Source: Nemertoderma westbladi
Taxonomy: Eukaryota > Xenacoelomorpha > Nemertodermatida > Nemertodermatidae
DNA length: 57,275 nucleotides
Direction: 5' to 3'
NCBI GenBank assembly: GCA_032718475.1
Contig: JAUCBJ010002023.1
Coordinates: forward strand, 1 to 57,275
Below, in pieces: positions 1 through 14,400 of this stretch. Below the pieces are notes generated by a model that ran no database searches, was not told the DNA's origin, and saw only the letters and a list, made by a program, of their open reading frames with translations. Position 1 is the stretch's first letter. Each line of letters begins with the position of its first letter. The position numbers and the translations under genes are program-made.

Positions 1-60
1 TCCATCCTCCACCTTGCTGGGGAGCCAGAATTTTTATTTTTCCTTTGTTCTTTAGCTACA

Positions 61-302
61 AGCGTTTAAAAAAGTAAATCCGTCGATATTGCACCAGGTA
101 CACCGCAGTTATTCTTCATCCTTATAGTGATTGGTACTAGTGGAAAGCTGGCTATTCAAGAATTCCAAATATGTAAAAATATTTGAATTTGGTTGTGAAA
201 TAGCTGAGATATGGGCATTCGAATGTTGCATGTATTTACTTGCGCTGCTGGCCATTTATTATATTTAATAAATACACAATGTTCTAGAACATTTTGTTTA
301 TG
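61..302. repeat. Dispersed repeat at left window edge, with related copies at right edge
   Basis: Bases 143-302, read on the minus strand, match 55434-55598 on the plus strand. Shared landmarks are the palindrome TGTTCTAGAACA, the phrase ATTCGAATGCCCATATCTCAG and an AT-rich ATTTTTACATAT block. A third, shorter copy lies at about 2660-2705. Bases 61-145 also resemble 57083-57170 in the same orientation (TATTGCACCAG, CTTCATCCTTATA). No protein is visible. The copies differ by substitutions and small indels, so this is an old dispersed family rather than a recent segmental duplication. Confidence 0.6.
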
Positions 303-372
303 TGTGATGAATATCCATGTGGGGCGAGCCACGAAGTGAGTGAGCCTTAGCGTAGTGGTACCATTAATCAAC

Positions 373-404
373 CTGTCGTTCTGTCGTTCTGTCGTTCTGT
401 CGTG
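373..404. repeat. 8-bp microsatellite (CTGTCGTT)
   Basis: Four consecutive copies of CTGTCGTT, the last one changed at its final base. It lies inside the dispersed-repeat DNA. Confidence 0.8.
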
Positions 405-469
405 TTCAATTTTAAACGTTAATAACTCGGCCAATCTTTGATGAAATCTATCCAAACTTGGTACACATG

Positions 470-605
470 TTGTTTGGCAAAAGTTTAGAAATTTTCCAAG
501 TAGAATTTCCGTGTGGCCTTCGAGAAGCTAAGATAATAGCAGTTAATTAGTTAATTAAGTTGATTACGGTGAAAACACCATTTTCAACCTGCCTTTTAAA
601 GGAAA
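470..605. repeat. Dispersed repeat shared with 27090-27225
   Basis: The segments share, in order and on the same strand, TTTAGAAATTTTCCAAG, a GTCGGCCT/GTGGCCTTCGAGAAG block, AGCAGTTAA, a run ending GGTAAC/GGTGAAAAC, and ATTTTCA followed by CCTTT. The matches are imperfect, typical of an aged interspersed element. The rest of 605-1800 shows no gene; it holds AT-rich DNA, a G16 run at 1345-1360 and no convincing exon. Confidence 0.5.
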
Positions 606-1812
606 TTAATTGTTTTACAGTATAAGATTTAAATAATTATAATTAAAAATTATACAGATGTAATCCACATACGCCATTCTATTATAGTTTTTAATTAGTT
701 CAAGTGATTTGCTTTAATAATTGTGTCTTTAATTGATCTAAAGTAATTAAAACGGCATAAAAAATTGATTCTCATTAAATACTGATCATTTATTGGCCAA
801 CTTGCAAGTTGGCTGGTACATAGATGGGGGATGTGTGTGTAAGGGAGCCAGTTGCTGGGAATGCCAGTGGAGGGGGGTTGTATGTAACTAGCCACACGGC
901 TGCCAGCTAGACCTAACGAGATTGAAACCTGCATTCCCTACCTCCTATTACACTATAGAGTCTGTGTTCTTTAGTCTCAGGTAATAGACAGATCTCATTT
1001 AATGATTGTCAGTCAATAAGATTACCACTGCAGAAGGCTTATATCCAAAATTGTTTATTTCTCAATATATTATGCTTATTATGATTATTATTATTATGCT
1101 TATTATTGATGGGATTTCTGTGTATTTTAATTGTCTAAGTTTTCAGAGGCATTAACAGTATATTAAATAAATTATTTGAATATCATTCATTACTGCATCG
1201 ACTTTATTTAGTACTGCGTAGATTATATTCCTGTAAACCACCTGGCTTCGCATATTGAACGTGCGATTGGAAATAAGTTTGTGCTACCTTTCGTGGGTGG
1301 TAGATGTCGCGGTTATGTATTGGTGGGTGGGAAGGGTTGGGGGCGGGGGGGGGGGGGGGGTGGGGTGGGGGTGCAGATTTAAAGGGCTGAACAGCACGTA
1401 CTGTCCCTCTTTTTTTGATTGATTGGCGGTGTGGTTAAATTTCTAAATTTTACTAATTTATAAAGTTAAATACTGATTTTGTGATACAGTCGCTCGATAT
1501 TAATTTGTATCTCATAACTGGGCCTCGTGCTGCGCGAAGGCCCCACGAACTTGTACTAGTTTCATATACTATTTCTGGAATTATTATAGGCCTATGTTTT
1601 ACCACTGAAGTGAATAACTGACCGGTATGTTTTTGCACTGCGCAGTAAGAAATCTTCGCCCTATTGAGCGTTAGTTTCCGGTACAGAACAACTCAGGATG
1701 CTTCATCATCACCTCTAGGCCTAAATAAAATACTCCAGCAGCCCTGTCAACTAATAATACTTCAATATTCCAGTGAACAGAGTCCATGGATTTCTAACTG
1801 ATTTCTACCACA

Positions 1813-2259
1813 ATGAAACTTCAAGTTATTTTTATTTTCTCTCAGTTACTGGATATCCTGATAGATCCAGTTAAGGCTGATGATGTTTTTACCAAAATAG
1901 TTCAGAATGACACGACCAGTTGGAATATTTATTGTATTGGATATACGCCATGGAATAACCCAACAGAGTCACGCTCAAAGTTGCTGTTTACTAAGAAGGG
2001 GAGTTCGGGAGAGGAGGAAGTGGTTGACGTAAAATATAATGTATTTCTCAAAGACTTGATATATACACCAAGCCTTCCGATTGGGTGTCTAAAGACCGCA
2101 AACCGTGGTGAAACCACTACTCCTCCGTTTGCTGCACCACCTGGCATGGAGAACAGAAGAGCGTTTTACATCAACTATGCGTTTAGTGGCTGCTCGGTTG
2201 AAGATGTTGGCGAATACTGTTGTAGACTTTACGATATCTATGCATCTAACGGAACATAA
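1813..2259 (+). CDS. Small secreted protein with a single Ig-like domain (predicted)
   Basis: A 148-residue ORF starts with a good signal peptide: basic residue at position 2, then a hydrophobic stretch to about residue 21, with a likely cut after VKA. The mature part has a cysteine in NIYCIGY near residue 42 and ends with GCSVEDVGEYCC near residues 126-137. D-x-G-x-Y-x-C is the hallmark before the second cysteine of an Ig V-type fold, so one Ig-like domain is inferred. The ATG has an A at -3. No transmembrane segment or second domain is present. The ORF stops soon after the Ig motif, so the true gene could splice out of this exon to further exons. No family name can be given. An AATAAA follows about 320 bp downstream. 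Confidence 0.5.
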   Translation: MKLQVIFIFSQLLDILIDPVKADDVFTKIVQNDTTSWNIYCIGYTPWNNPTESRSKLLFTKKGSSGEEEVVDVKYNVFLKDLIYTPSLPIGCLKTANRGETTTPPFAAPPGMENRRAFYINYAFSGCSVEDVGEYCCRLYDIYASNGT

Positions 2260-2577
2260 TTATATTACATCGAAAAATGGATGTGTCACACCCCGTGATG
2301 AAATTGATTATTGGTGTTTCGGGTGAAATTGATGAATGTAGTAGTCATGACGACACGGCTTCGAAACCAAAAGAATACTCGATGATCGCGCTGATAACAA
2401 TAGCGACTATATTACCGATGATCTAACGGATAACTCTCTCGAAATCTGAGACGAGATTTCAGATTATTCACAATCGTAACTTAACAGGTACAGGTTACAT
2501 TTACTTTAATTAGTCTCTATATATTAATTGCCGTAACATAACAAAATGCAACTTTCATATTGTTTAGTTCTTTAATG

Positions 2578-2583
2578 AATAAA
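2578..2583 (+). promoter_or_regulatory. Candidate polyadenylation signal AATAAA
   Basis: An AATAAA lies about 320 bp after the stop of the Ig-like ORF on the same strand. The surrounding DNA is AT-rich, so it could be chance. From 2584 to 3440 no gene is visible. Confidence 0.25.
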
Positions 2584-3241
2584 TCAACAGATACTTGAAT
2601 AAATTTGACTTGAATTATCATGTAGGCATTGCATCGTTGCCAAGCTACTTATGAGATAAACAAAATGTTCTAGAACATTGTGTATTTATTAAATGTAATA
2701 AGTGGACAGTTACAAATTGCCTAAGATCCCTCCATACAGCTAAAATACGCATGAGTATGACAACACTGTAGCTTATACGCCCGTACGCATACTGATTTAT
2801 TTGCATGTGATACACACATTGGGTATAGGAATAGGGCTATGATTATGTATACGACGGGATCAGACGAATACCATCGCGTGGAATAAGTGCCCCTACTCGG
2901 CTACAGAGAGTATACCCTAACTGGCTGCTCCATATGCGCATGCAGTAGCCCATCTCTCTTTACAAACCAAGCCAAGACAACCAAGCCTCACTTCCCTCTT
3001 CACAACTGTGTTTATTAGCCTATGAGACAGCGCAGTGGCGGTACGGCTAATGTTGCGGTACGGAAAGTCGCGGTACGACTACCCAAAAAGTCGCGTTACG
3101 GCAAATTGTCGCGTAACGGCTAATCTATTGTCTTAGTTTTACATAGGGAATCATTATCAATATTATTCTATGGTGTTTACGTACAGATTAGAAAGGTTCG
3201 TAAAATATAATGTAATAATGTTTTACAGCATGGGAGTATCT

Positions 3242-3265
3242 GGGGGGGGGGGGGGGGGGGGGGGG
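3242..3265. repeat. Poly(G) run, 24 bases
   Basis: Uninterrupted G24. Similar G or C runs of 14-19 occur at 1345-1360, 23992-24007, 24536-24552, 28077-28095, 29823-29836 and 42761-42777. These are striking in AT-rich DNA. Confidence 0.95.
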
Positions 3266-3460
3266 ATTTTAACTAAAAACACTACATTTATTAATTACTG
3301 TATTATTATTGCTGTATTGAGTACCACAGTACACAGTACCATAGGTATCTTGGTCGAAAATCAGTATTTTGCCGAAATAATGCACTTTGAATTTATCATT
3401 ATATTAATCAAATCAAAAATTAAATATCTAAAACAAACTAAAGCTCTTGAATAAACCAGC

Positions 3461-3655
3461 ATGGTTCGGCCGCGAAGGGGTGGTTCGGGGGTGGGGTGGG
3501 TCGCCGAAGGGATGGTTCGGGGCTAGGTTGGGAAGAAATGGTTCGGCCGCGAAGGGGTTGTTCGGGGGTGGGTTGGGAAAAAATGGTTCGGCCGCGAAGG
3601 GGTTGTTCGGGGGTGGGTTGGGAAAAAATGGTTCGGCTGCGAAGGGGTGGTTCAC
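3461..3655. repeat. GC-rich minisatellite, 45-bp unit
   Basis: Units start with ATGGTTCGGC at about 3461 and 3512 (degenerate), then 3538, 3583 and 3628. The last three are exactly 45 bp apart and nearly identical. Because 45 is a multiple of three, long repetitive ORFs appear in several frames on both strands; none looks like a real protein. Confidence 0.85.
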
Positions 3656-4039
3656 TACACCAACATGCCATTCGGGATCACCAACCCCTCCCAATGCAGC
3701 TGGACTTTCAACTAGGTGATCGGCGGTTGGAAGGACGGCCATTGCCTGCTTGTCAATCCCCAAACAGAATGCAATATGGTCTAGGTAGCGAGCCAGGCGT
3801 TGGATTAACATCGATATGAAGTAGTGGAATATATTCCACAAAACCATTCATTGCTTCTTTGGCTGCTATTACAGTATTGACTGTAATCGGTATCTTCCAC
3901 CAAATGTGTCAATTTTCCCTACATTGAGGGAGCGTGAGGACGCTTTTTCGAAAATACGAATTATTGGTTTAATTAAAAAAAGTTCAAGGATTGAGATTCT
4001 CAAACTCTCACATAATGATAACAATAATTAGAAGACCGT

Positions 4040-4300
4040 CCCAATATTTTAACCACGCTATATACCCTATAAGCATCAACACGTCAAAAACACGTGGATA
4101 CGACGTAATTATTTGACGTCAACGTGTTGAAAATAACGTCTTGGCCACGTGTATTTTGGAAGTGTCAAACACGTGTTTGAGCACGTCAAACCATGACGTG
4201 CTACAGTTTACGTCAAATGACTTGTTAGACACGTGTCAATTACGTCATCAGACGTAATACTGTCATACTGTAGTCAGTCAGTAGGTATAAGTGCATACTG
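4040..4300. repeat. ACGT-rich segment embedded at the satellite edge
   Basis: A single satellite-like unit (CCAATATTTTAACCAC) at 4040-4066 is separated from the main array by about 230 bp. That stretch is packed with ACGT cores: CACGTG, TGACGTCA, ACACGTGT and ACGTCAA/TTGACGT in both orientations. The likely reading is that a small mobile element with ACGT-word arms inserted into the array margin. Clear TIRs and a target duplication were not found. Confidence 0.5.
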
Positions 4301-7300
4301 TAGTAATCTCAATATTTTAACCACTCATACTATAGATAGTAATCTCAACCCAATATTTGAACCACTCATGTTATAGATAGTAATCTCAATATTTTAACCA
4401 CACCTGCTATAGATAGTAATTTCAATATTTTAACCACTCTGTAATGCTATAGATAGTAATCTCAATATTTTAACCACACCTGCTATAGATAGTAATCTCA
4501 ATATTTTAACCACAGCTGCTATAGATAGTAATCTCCATATTTTAACCACACCTGCTATATGTAGTAATCTCAATATTTTAATATATGTAGTAATCTCAAT
4601 ATTTTAACCACACCTGCTATAGATAGTATTCTCAATATTTTAACCACTCGGTAATGCTATAGATAGTAATCTCAATATTTTAACCACTCGGTAATGCTAT
4701 AGATAGTATACCAATATTTTAACCACTCGGTAATTGTATAGATAGTAATCTCAATATTTTAACCACTCATGTTATAGATAGTAATCTCAATATTTTAACC
4801 ACTCATGCTATAGGTAGTAATCTCAATATTTTAACCACACTTGTTATAGATAGTAATCTCAATATTTTAACCACTCATGCAATAGATAGTAATCTCAATA
4901 TTTTAACCACACGTGCTATAGATAGTAATCTCAATATTTTAACCACACGTGCTATAGATAGTAATCTCAATATTTTAACCACTTATGCTATAGGTAGTAA
5001 TCTCAATATTTTAACCACACTTGTCATAGGTAGTAATCTCAATATTTTAACCACACTTGCTATAGAAAGTAATCTCAATATTTTAACCACTCATGCTATA
5101 TATAGTAATCTCAATATTTTAACCACACCTGCTATAGATAGTATTCTCAATATTTTAACCACTCGGTAATGCTATAGATAGTAATCTCAATATTTTAACC
5201 ACTCGGTAATGCTATAGATAGTATACCAATATTTTAACCACTCGGTAATTGTATAGATAGTAATCTCAATATTTTAACCACTCATGTTATAGATAGTAAT
5301 CTCAATATTTTAACCACACCTGCTATAGATAGTAATCTCAATATTTTAACCACTCGGGAATGCTATAGATACTGAAGTAATCTCAATATTTTAACCACTC
5401 ATGCTATAGATAGTAATCTCAATATTTTAGCCACTTATGCTATAGATAGTAATCTCAATATTTTAGCCACTTATGCTATAGATAGTAATCTCAATATTTT
5501 ATCTACACTTGCTATAGATAGTAATCTCAATATTTTAACCACACCTGCTATAGATAGTAATCTCAATATTTTAACCACACCTGCTATAGATAGTAATCTC
5601 AATATTTTAACCACACGTGCTATAGATAGTAATCTCAATATTTTAACCACACTTGCTATAGATAGTAATCTCAATATTTTAACCACTCGGGAATGCTATA
5701 GATACTGAAGTAATCTCAATATTTTAACCACTCATGCTATAGATAGTAATCTCAATATTTTAGCCACTTATGCTATAGATAGTAATCTCAATATTTTATC
5801 TACACTTGCTATAGATAGTAATCTCAATATTTTAACCACACCTGCTATAGATAGTAATCTCAATATTTTAACCACACGTGCTATAGATAGTAATCTCAAT
5901 ATTTTAACCACACTTGCTATAGAAAGTAATCTCAATATTTTAACCACTCATGCTATATATAGTAATCTCAATATTTTAACCACACCTGCTATAGATAGTA
6001 ATCTCAATATTTTAACCACTAGGTAATGCTATAGATAGTAATCTCAATATTTTAACCACTAGGTAATGCTATAGATAGTAATCTCAATATTTTAACCACA
6101 CGTGCTATAGATAGTAATCTCAATGTTTTAACCACACGTGCTATAGATAGTAATCTTAATATTTTAACCACTCATGCTATAGGTAGTAATCTCAATATTT
6201 TAACCACACCTGCTATAGATAGTAATCTTAATATTTTAACCACTCATGCTATATATAGTAATCTCAATATTTTAACCACACCTGCTATATGTAGTAATCT
6301 CAATATTTTAATATATGTAGTAATCTCAATATTTTAACCACACCTGCTATAGATAGTATTCTCAGTATTTTAACCACTCGGTAATGCTATAGATAGTAAT
6401 CTCAATATTTTAACCACTCGGTAATGCTATAGATAGTAATCCCAATATTTTAACCACTCGGTAATTCTATAGATAGTAATCTCAATATTTTAACCACTCA
6501 TGCTATAGGTAGTAATCTCAATATTTTAACCACACGTGCTATAGATAGTAATTTCAATATATTAACCACTCGGTAATTCTATAGATAGTAATCTCAATAT
6601 TTAAACCACTCATGGTATAGGTAGTAATCTCAATATTTTAACCACACGAGCTATAGATAGTAATCTCAATATTTTAACCACTTATGCTATAGGTAGTAAT
6701 CTCAATATTTTAACCACACTTGTTATAGGTAGTAATCTCAATATTTTAACCACACTTGCTATAGATAGTAATCTCAATATTTTAATCACTCATGCTATAG
6801 GTAGTAATCTCAATATTTTAACCATACTTGCTATAGATAGTAATCTCAATATTTTAACCACTCATGCTATATATAGTAATCTCAATATTTTAACCACTCA
6901 TGCTATAGGTAGTAATCTCAATATTTTAACCACTCATGCTATAGGTAGTAATCTCAATATTTTAACTACACTTGCTATAGGTAGTAATCTCAATATTTAA
7001 ACCACACTTGCTATAGATAGTAATCTTAATATTTTAACCACTCATGCTATAGGTAGTAATCTCAATATTTTAACCACACGTGCTATAGATAGTAATCTCA
7101 ATATTTTAACCACTCATGCTATAGGTAGTAATCTCAATATTTTAACTACACTTGCTATAGGTAGTAATCTCAATATTTAAACCACACTTGCTATAGATAG
7201 TAATCTCAATATTTTAACCACTCATGCTATAGATAGTAATCTTAATATTTTAACCACTCATGCTATAGGTAGTAATCTCAATATTTTAACCATACTTGCT

Positions 7301-8459
7301 ATAGATAGTAATCTCAATATTTTAACCACTCATGCTATATATAGTAATCTCAATATTTTAACCACACCTGCTATAGATAGTAATCTCAATATTTTAACCA
7401 CTCGGTAATGCTATAGATAGTAATCTCAATATTTTAACCACACGTGCTATAGATAGTAATCTCAATATTTTAACCACTCATGCTATAGGTAGTAATCTCA
7501 ATATTTTAACCACACCTGCTATAGATAGTAATCTTAATATTTTAACCACTCATGCTATATATAGTAATCTCAATATTTTAACCACACCTGCTATAGATAG
7601 TAATCTCAATATTTTAACCACACCTGTTATAGATAGTAATCTCAATATTTTAACCACTCGGTAATGCTATAGATAGTAATCTCAATATTTTAACGACACG
7701 TGCTATAGATAGTAATCTCAATATTTTAACCACTCATACTATAGGTAGTAATCTCAATATTTTAACTACACTTGCTAAAGGTAGTAATCTCAACATTTTA
7801 ACCACTCATGCTATAGGTAGTAATCTCAATATTTTAACCACATCTGCTATAGATAGTAATTTGAATATTTTAACCACTCGGTAATGCTATAGATAGTAAT
7901 CTCAATATTTTAACCACACCTGCTATAGATAGTAATTTGAATATTTTAACCACTCGGTAATGCTATAGATAGTAATCTCAATATTTTAACCACTTATGCT
8001 ATATATAGTAATATCAATATTTTAACCACTCATGCTATAGGTAGTAATCTCAATATTTTAACCACTCGGTAATGCTATAGATAGTAATCTCAATATTTTA
8101 ACCACACTTGCTATAGATAGTAATCTCAAAATTTTAACCAAACGTGCTATAGATAGTAATCTCAATATTTTAACCACTCATGCTATAGGTAGTAATCTCA
8201 ATATTTTAACCACTCAGGCTATACGTAGTAATCAAAATATTTTAACCACTCGGTAATGCTTTAGATAGTAATCTCAATATTTTAACCACACGTGCTATAG
8301 ATAGTAATCTCAAAATTTTAACCAAACGTGCTATAGATAGTAATCTCAATATTTTAACCACTCATGCTATAGGTAGTAATCTCAATAATTTAACCACTCA
8401 TGCTATAGATAGTAATCTCAAAATTTTAACCACACTTGCTATAGATAGTAATCTCAATA

Positions 8460-11400
8460 TTTTAACCACTCGGGAATGCTATAGATACTGAAGTAATCTC
8501 AATATGTTAACCACTTATGCTATATATAGTAATCTCATTATTTTAACCACTCATGCAATATATAGTAATCTCAATATTTTAACCACACTTGTTATAGATA
8601 GTAATCTCAATATTTCAACCACTTATGCTATATATAGTAATCTCAATATTTTAACCACTCATGCAATAGATAGTAATCTCAATATTTTAACCACACTTGC
8701 TATAGATAGTAATCTCAATATTTTAACCACTCGGGAATGCTATAGATACTGAAGTAATCTCAATATTTTAACCACTCATGCTATATATAGTAATCTCAAT
8801 ATTTTAACCACTCATGCAATAGATAGCAATCTCAATATTTTAACCACACTTGCTATAGATAGTAATCTCAATATTTTAACCACTCGGGAATGCTATAGAT
8901 ACTGAAGTAATCTCAATATTTTAACCACTCATGCTATATATAGTAATCTCAATATTTCAACCACTTATGCTATATATAGTAATCTAAATATTTTAACTAC
9001 TCGGTAATGCTATAGATAGTAATCTCAATATTTTAACCACTCGGGAATGCTATAGATACTGAAGTAATCTCAATATTTGAACCACTTATGCTATATATAG
9101 TAATCTCAATATTTTAACCACTCATGCAATAGATAGTAATCTCAATATTTTAACCACACTTGCTATAGATAGTAATCTCAATATTTTAACCAGTCGGGAA
9201 TGCTATAGATACTGAAGTAATCTCAATATTTTAACCACTCATGCTATATATAGTAATCTCAATATTTCAACCACTTATGCTATATATAGTAATCTCAATA
9301 TTTTAACCACTCATGCTATATATAGTAATCTCAATATTTTAACCACTCATGCAATAGATAGTAATCTCAATATTTTAACCACACTTGCTATAGATAGTAA
9401 TCTCAATATTTTAACCACTCGGGAATGCTATAGATACTGAAGTAATCTAAATATTTCAACCACTTATGCTATATATAGTAATCTCAATATTTTAACCACT
9501 CATGCAATAGATAGTAATCTCAATATTTTAACCACACTTGCTATAGATAGTAATCTCAATATTTTAACCACTCATGCAATAGATAGTAATCTCAATATTT
9601 TAACCACACTTGCTATAGATAGTAATCTCAATATTTTAACCACTCGGGAATGCTATAGATACTGAAGTAATCTCAATATTTCAACCACTTATGCTATATA
9701 TAGCAATCTCAATATTTTAACCACACATGCTATAGATAGTAATCTCAATATTTTAACCACTCATGCTATATATAGTAATCTCAATATTATAACCACACAT
9801 GCAATAGATAGTAATCTCAATATTTTAACCACACTTGCTATAGATAGTAATCTCAATATTTTAACCACACTTGCTATAGATAGTAATCTCAATATGTTAA
9901 CCACACTTGCTATAGATAGTAATCTCAATATTTTAACCACTTATGCTATAGATAGTAATCTCAATATTTTAACCACTCGGGAATGCTATAGATACTGAAG
10001 TAATCTCAATATTTTAACCACTTATGCTATATATAGTAATCTCAATATTTTAACCACTCATAATGCAATAGATAGTAATCTCAATATTTTAACCACACTT
10101 GCTATAGATAGTAATCTCAATATTTTAACCACACTTGCTATAGATAGTAATCTCAATATTATAACCACACATGCAATAGATAGTAATCTCAATATTTTAA
10201 CCACACTTGCTATAGATAGTAATCTCAATATTTTAACCACTCGGGAATGCTATAGATACTGAAGTAATCTCAATATTTTAACCAAACGTGCTATAGATAG
10301 TAATCTCAATATTTTAACCACTCATGCTATAGGTAGTAATCTCAATATTTTAACCACTCATGCAATAGATAGTAATCTCAATATTTTAACCACACTTGCT
10401 ATAAATAGTAATCTCAATATTTTAACCACTCGGGAATGCTATAGATACTGAGGTAATCTCAATATTTTAACCACTCATGCTATATATAGTAATCTCAATA
10501 TTTCAACCACTTATGCTATATATAGTAATCTCAATATTTTAACTACTCGGTAATGCTATAGATAGTAATCTCAATATTTTAACCACTCGGGAATGCTATA
10601 GATACTGAAGTAATCTCAATATTTTAACCACTTATGCTATATATAGTAATCTCAATATTTTAACCACTCATGCAATAGATAGTAATCTCAATATTTTAAC
10701 CACACTTGTTATAGATAGTAATCTCAATATTTCAACCACTTATGCTATATATAGTAATCTCAATATTTTAACTACTCGGTAATGCTATAGATAGTAATCT
10801 CAATATTTTAACCACTCGGGAATGCTACAGATACTGAAGTAATCTCAATATTTTAACCACTTATGCTATAGATAGTAATCTCAATATTTTAACCACTCGG
10901 GAATGCTATAGATACTGAAGTAATCTCAATATTTGAACCACTTATGCTATATATAGTAATCTCAATATTTTAACCACTCATAATGCAATAGATAGTAATC
11001 TCAATATTTTAACCACACTTGCTATAGATAGTAATCTCAATATTTTCACCACACTTGCTATAGATAGTAATCTCAATATTTTAACCACACTTGCTATAGA
11101 TAGTAATCTCAATATTTTAACCACTTATGCTATAGATAGTAATCTCAATATTTTAACCACTCGGGAATGCTATAGATACTGAAGTAATCTCAATATTTTA
11201 ACCACTTATGCTATATATAGTAATCTCAATATTTTAACCACTCATAATGCAATAGATAGTAATCTCAATATTTTAACCACACTTGCTATAGATAGTAATC
11301 TCAATATTTTAACCACACCTGCTATAGATAGTAATCTCAATATTTTAACCACTTATGCTATAGATAGTAATCTCAATATTTTAACCACTCGGGAATGCTA

Positions 11401-14400
11401 TAGATACTGAAGTAATCTCAATATTTTAACCACTTATGCTCTAGATAGTAAACTCAATATTTTAACCACTCGGGAATGCTATAGATACTGAAGTAATCTC
11501 AATATTTTAACCACTTATGCTATATATAGTAATCTCAATATTTTAACCACTCATAATGCAATAGATAGTAATCTCAATATTTTAACCACACTTGCTATAG
11601 ATAGTAATCTCAATATTTTAACCACACTTGCTATAGATAGTAATCTCAATATTTTAACCACACTTGCTATAGATAGTAATCTCAATATTTTAACCACTTA
11701 TGCTATAGATAGTAATCTCAATATTTTAACCACTCGGGAATGCTATAGATACTGAAGTAATCTCAATATTTTAACCATTTATGCTATATATAGTAATCTC
11801 AATATTTTAACCACTCATAATGCAATAGATAGTAATCTCAATATTTTAACCACACTTGCTATAGATAGTAATCTCAATATTTTAACCACACCTGCTATAG
11901 ATAGTAATCTTAATATTTTAACCACTCATGCTATAGATAGTAATCTCAATATTTTAACCACACTTGTTATAGATAGTAATCTCAATATTTCAACCACTTA
12001 TGCTATATATAGTAATCTCAATATTTTAACTACTCGGGAATGCTATAGATACTGAAGTAATCTCAATATTTTAACCACTTATGCTATATATAGTAATTTC
12101 AATATTTTAACCACTCATGCTATAAGTAGTAATCTCAATATTTTAACCACAATTGCTATAGATAGTAATCTCAATATTTTAACCACACCTGCTATAGATA
12201 GTAATCTTAATATTTTAACCACTCGGGAATGCTATAGATAGTAATCTCAATATTTTAACCACTCATAATGCAATAGATAGTAATCTCAATATTTTAACCA
12301 CACTTGCTATAGATAGTAATCTCAATATTTTAACCACACCTGCTATAGATAGTAATCTTAATATTTTAACCACTCGGGAATGCTATAGATAGTAATCTCA
12401 ATATTTTAACCACTTATGCTATAGATAGTAATCTCAATATTTTAACCACTCGGGAATGCTATAGATACTGAAGTAATCTCAATATTTTAACCACTTATGC
12501 TATATATAGTAATCTCAATATGTTAACCACTCATAATGCAATAGATAGTAATCTCAATATTTTAACCACACTTGCTATAGATAGTAATCTTAATATTTTA
12601 ACCACTCGGGAATGCTATAGATAGTAATCTCAATATTTTAACAACTCATAATGCAATAGATAGTAATCTCAATATTTTAACCACACTTGCTATAGATAGT
12701 AATCTCAATATTTTAACCACACCTGCTATAGATAGTAATCTCAATATTTCAACCACACTTGCTATAGAAAGTAATCTCAATATTTTAACCACTTATGCTA
12801 TAGATAGTAATCTCAATATTTTAACCACTCGGGAATGCTATAGATACTGAAGTAATCTCAATATTTTAACCACTTATGCTAAGTAATTTCAATATTTTAA
12901 CCACTCATGCTATAAGTAGTAATCTCAATATTTTAACCACACTTTCTATAGATAGTAATCTCAATATTTTAACCACACCTGCTATAGATAGTAATCTTAA
13001 TATTTTAACCACTTGGGAATGCTATAGATAGAATCTCAATATTTTAACCACTCATAATGCAATAGATAGTAATCTCAATATTTTAACCACACTTGCTATA
13101 GATAGTAATCTCAATATTTTAACCACACCTGCTATAGATAGTAATCTTAATATTTTAACCACTCGGGAATGCTATAGATAGTAATCTCAATATTTTAACC
13201 ACTTATGCTATAGATAGTAATCTCAATATTTTAACCACTCGGGAATGCTATAGATACTGAAGTAATCTCAATATTTTAACCACTTATGCTATATATAGTA
13301 ATCTCAATATTTTAACCACTCATAATGCAATAGATAGTAATCTTAATATTTTAACCACTCATGCAATAGATAGTAATCTCAATATTTTAACCACACTTGT
13401 TATAGATAGTAATCTCAATATTTCAACCACTTATGCTATATATAGTAATCTCAATATTTTAACTACTCGGTAATGCTATAGATACTGAAGTAATCTCAAT
13501 ATTTTAACCACTCGGTAATGCTATAGATAGTAATCTCAATATTTTAACCACACTTGTTATAGATAGTAATCTCAATATTTCAACCACACTTGCTATAGAA
13601 AGTAATCTCAATATTTCAACCACACCTGCTATAGATAGTAATCTCAATATTTCAACCACTTATGCTATATATAGTAATCTCAATATTTTAACCACTCATG
13701 CAATAGATAGTAATCTCAATATTTTAACCACACTTGCTATAGATAGTAATCTCAATATTTTAACCACTCGGGAATGCTATAGATACTGAAGTAATCTCAA
13801 TATTTTAACCACTTATGCTATATATAGTAATCTCAATATTTTAACCACTCATAATGCAATAGATAGTAATCTCAATATTTTAACCACACTTGCTATAGAT
13901 AGTAATCTTAATATTTTAACCACTCGGGAATGCTATAGATAGTAATCTCAATATTTTAACCACTCATAATGCAATAGATAGTAATCTCAATATTTTAACC
14001 ACACTTGCTATAAATAGTAATCTCAATATTTTAACCACTCGGGAATGCTATAGATACTGAGGTAATCTCAATATTTTAACCACTCATGCTATATATAGTA
14101 ATCTCAATATTTCAACCACTTATGCTATATATAGTAATCTCAATATTTTAACTACTCGGTAATGCTATAGATAGTAATCTCAATATTTTAACCACTCGGG
14201 AATGCTATAGATACTGAAGTAATCTCAATATTTTAACCACTTATGCTATATATAGTAATCTCAATATTTTAACCACTCATGCAATAGATAGTAATCTCAA
14301 TATTTTAACCACACTTGTTATAGATAGTAATCTCAATATTTCAACCACTTATGCTATATATAGTAATCTCAATATTTTAACTACTCGGTAATGCTATAGA

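Noticed and set aside
3428-3847. 139-residue proline-rich ORF and overlapping ORFs
   Set aside because: They are translations of the 45-bp minisatellite in several frames, with no domain outside it.
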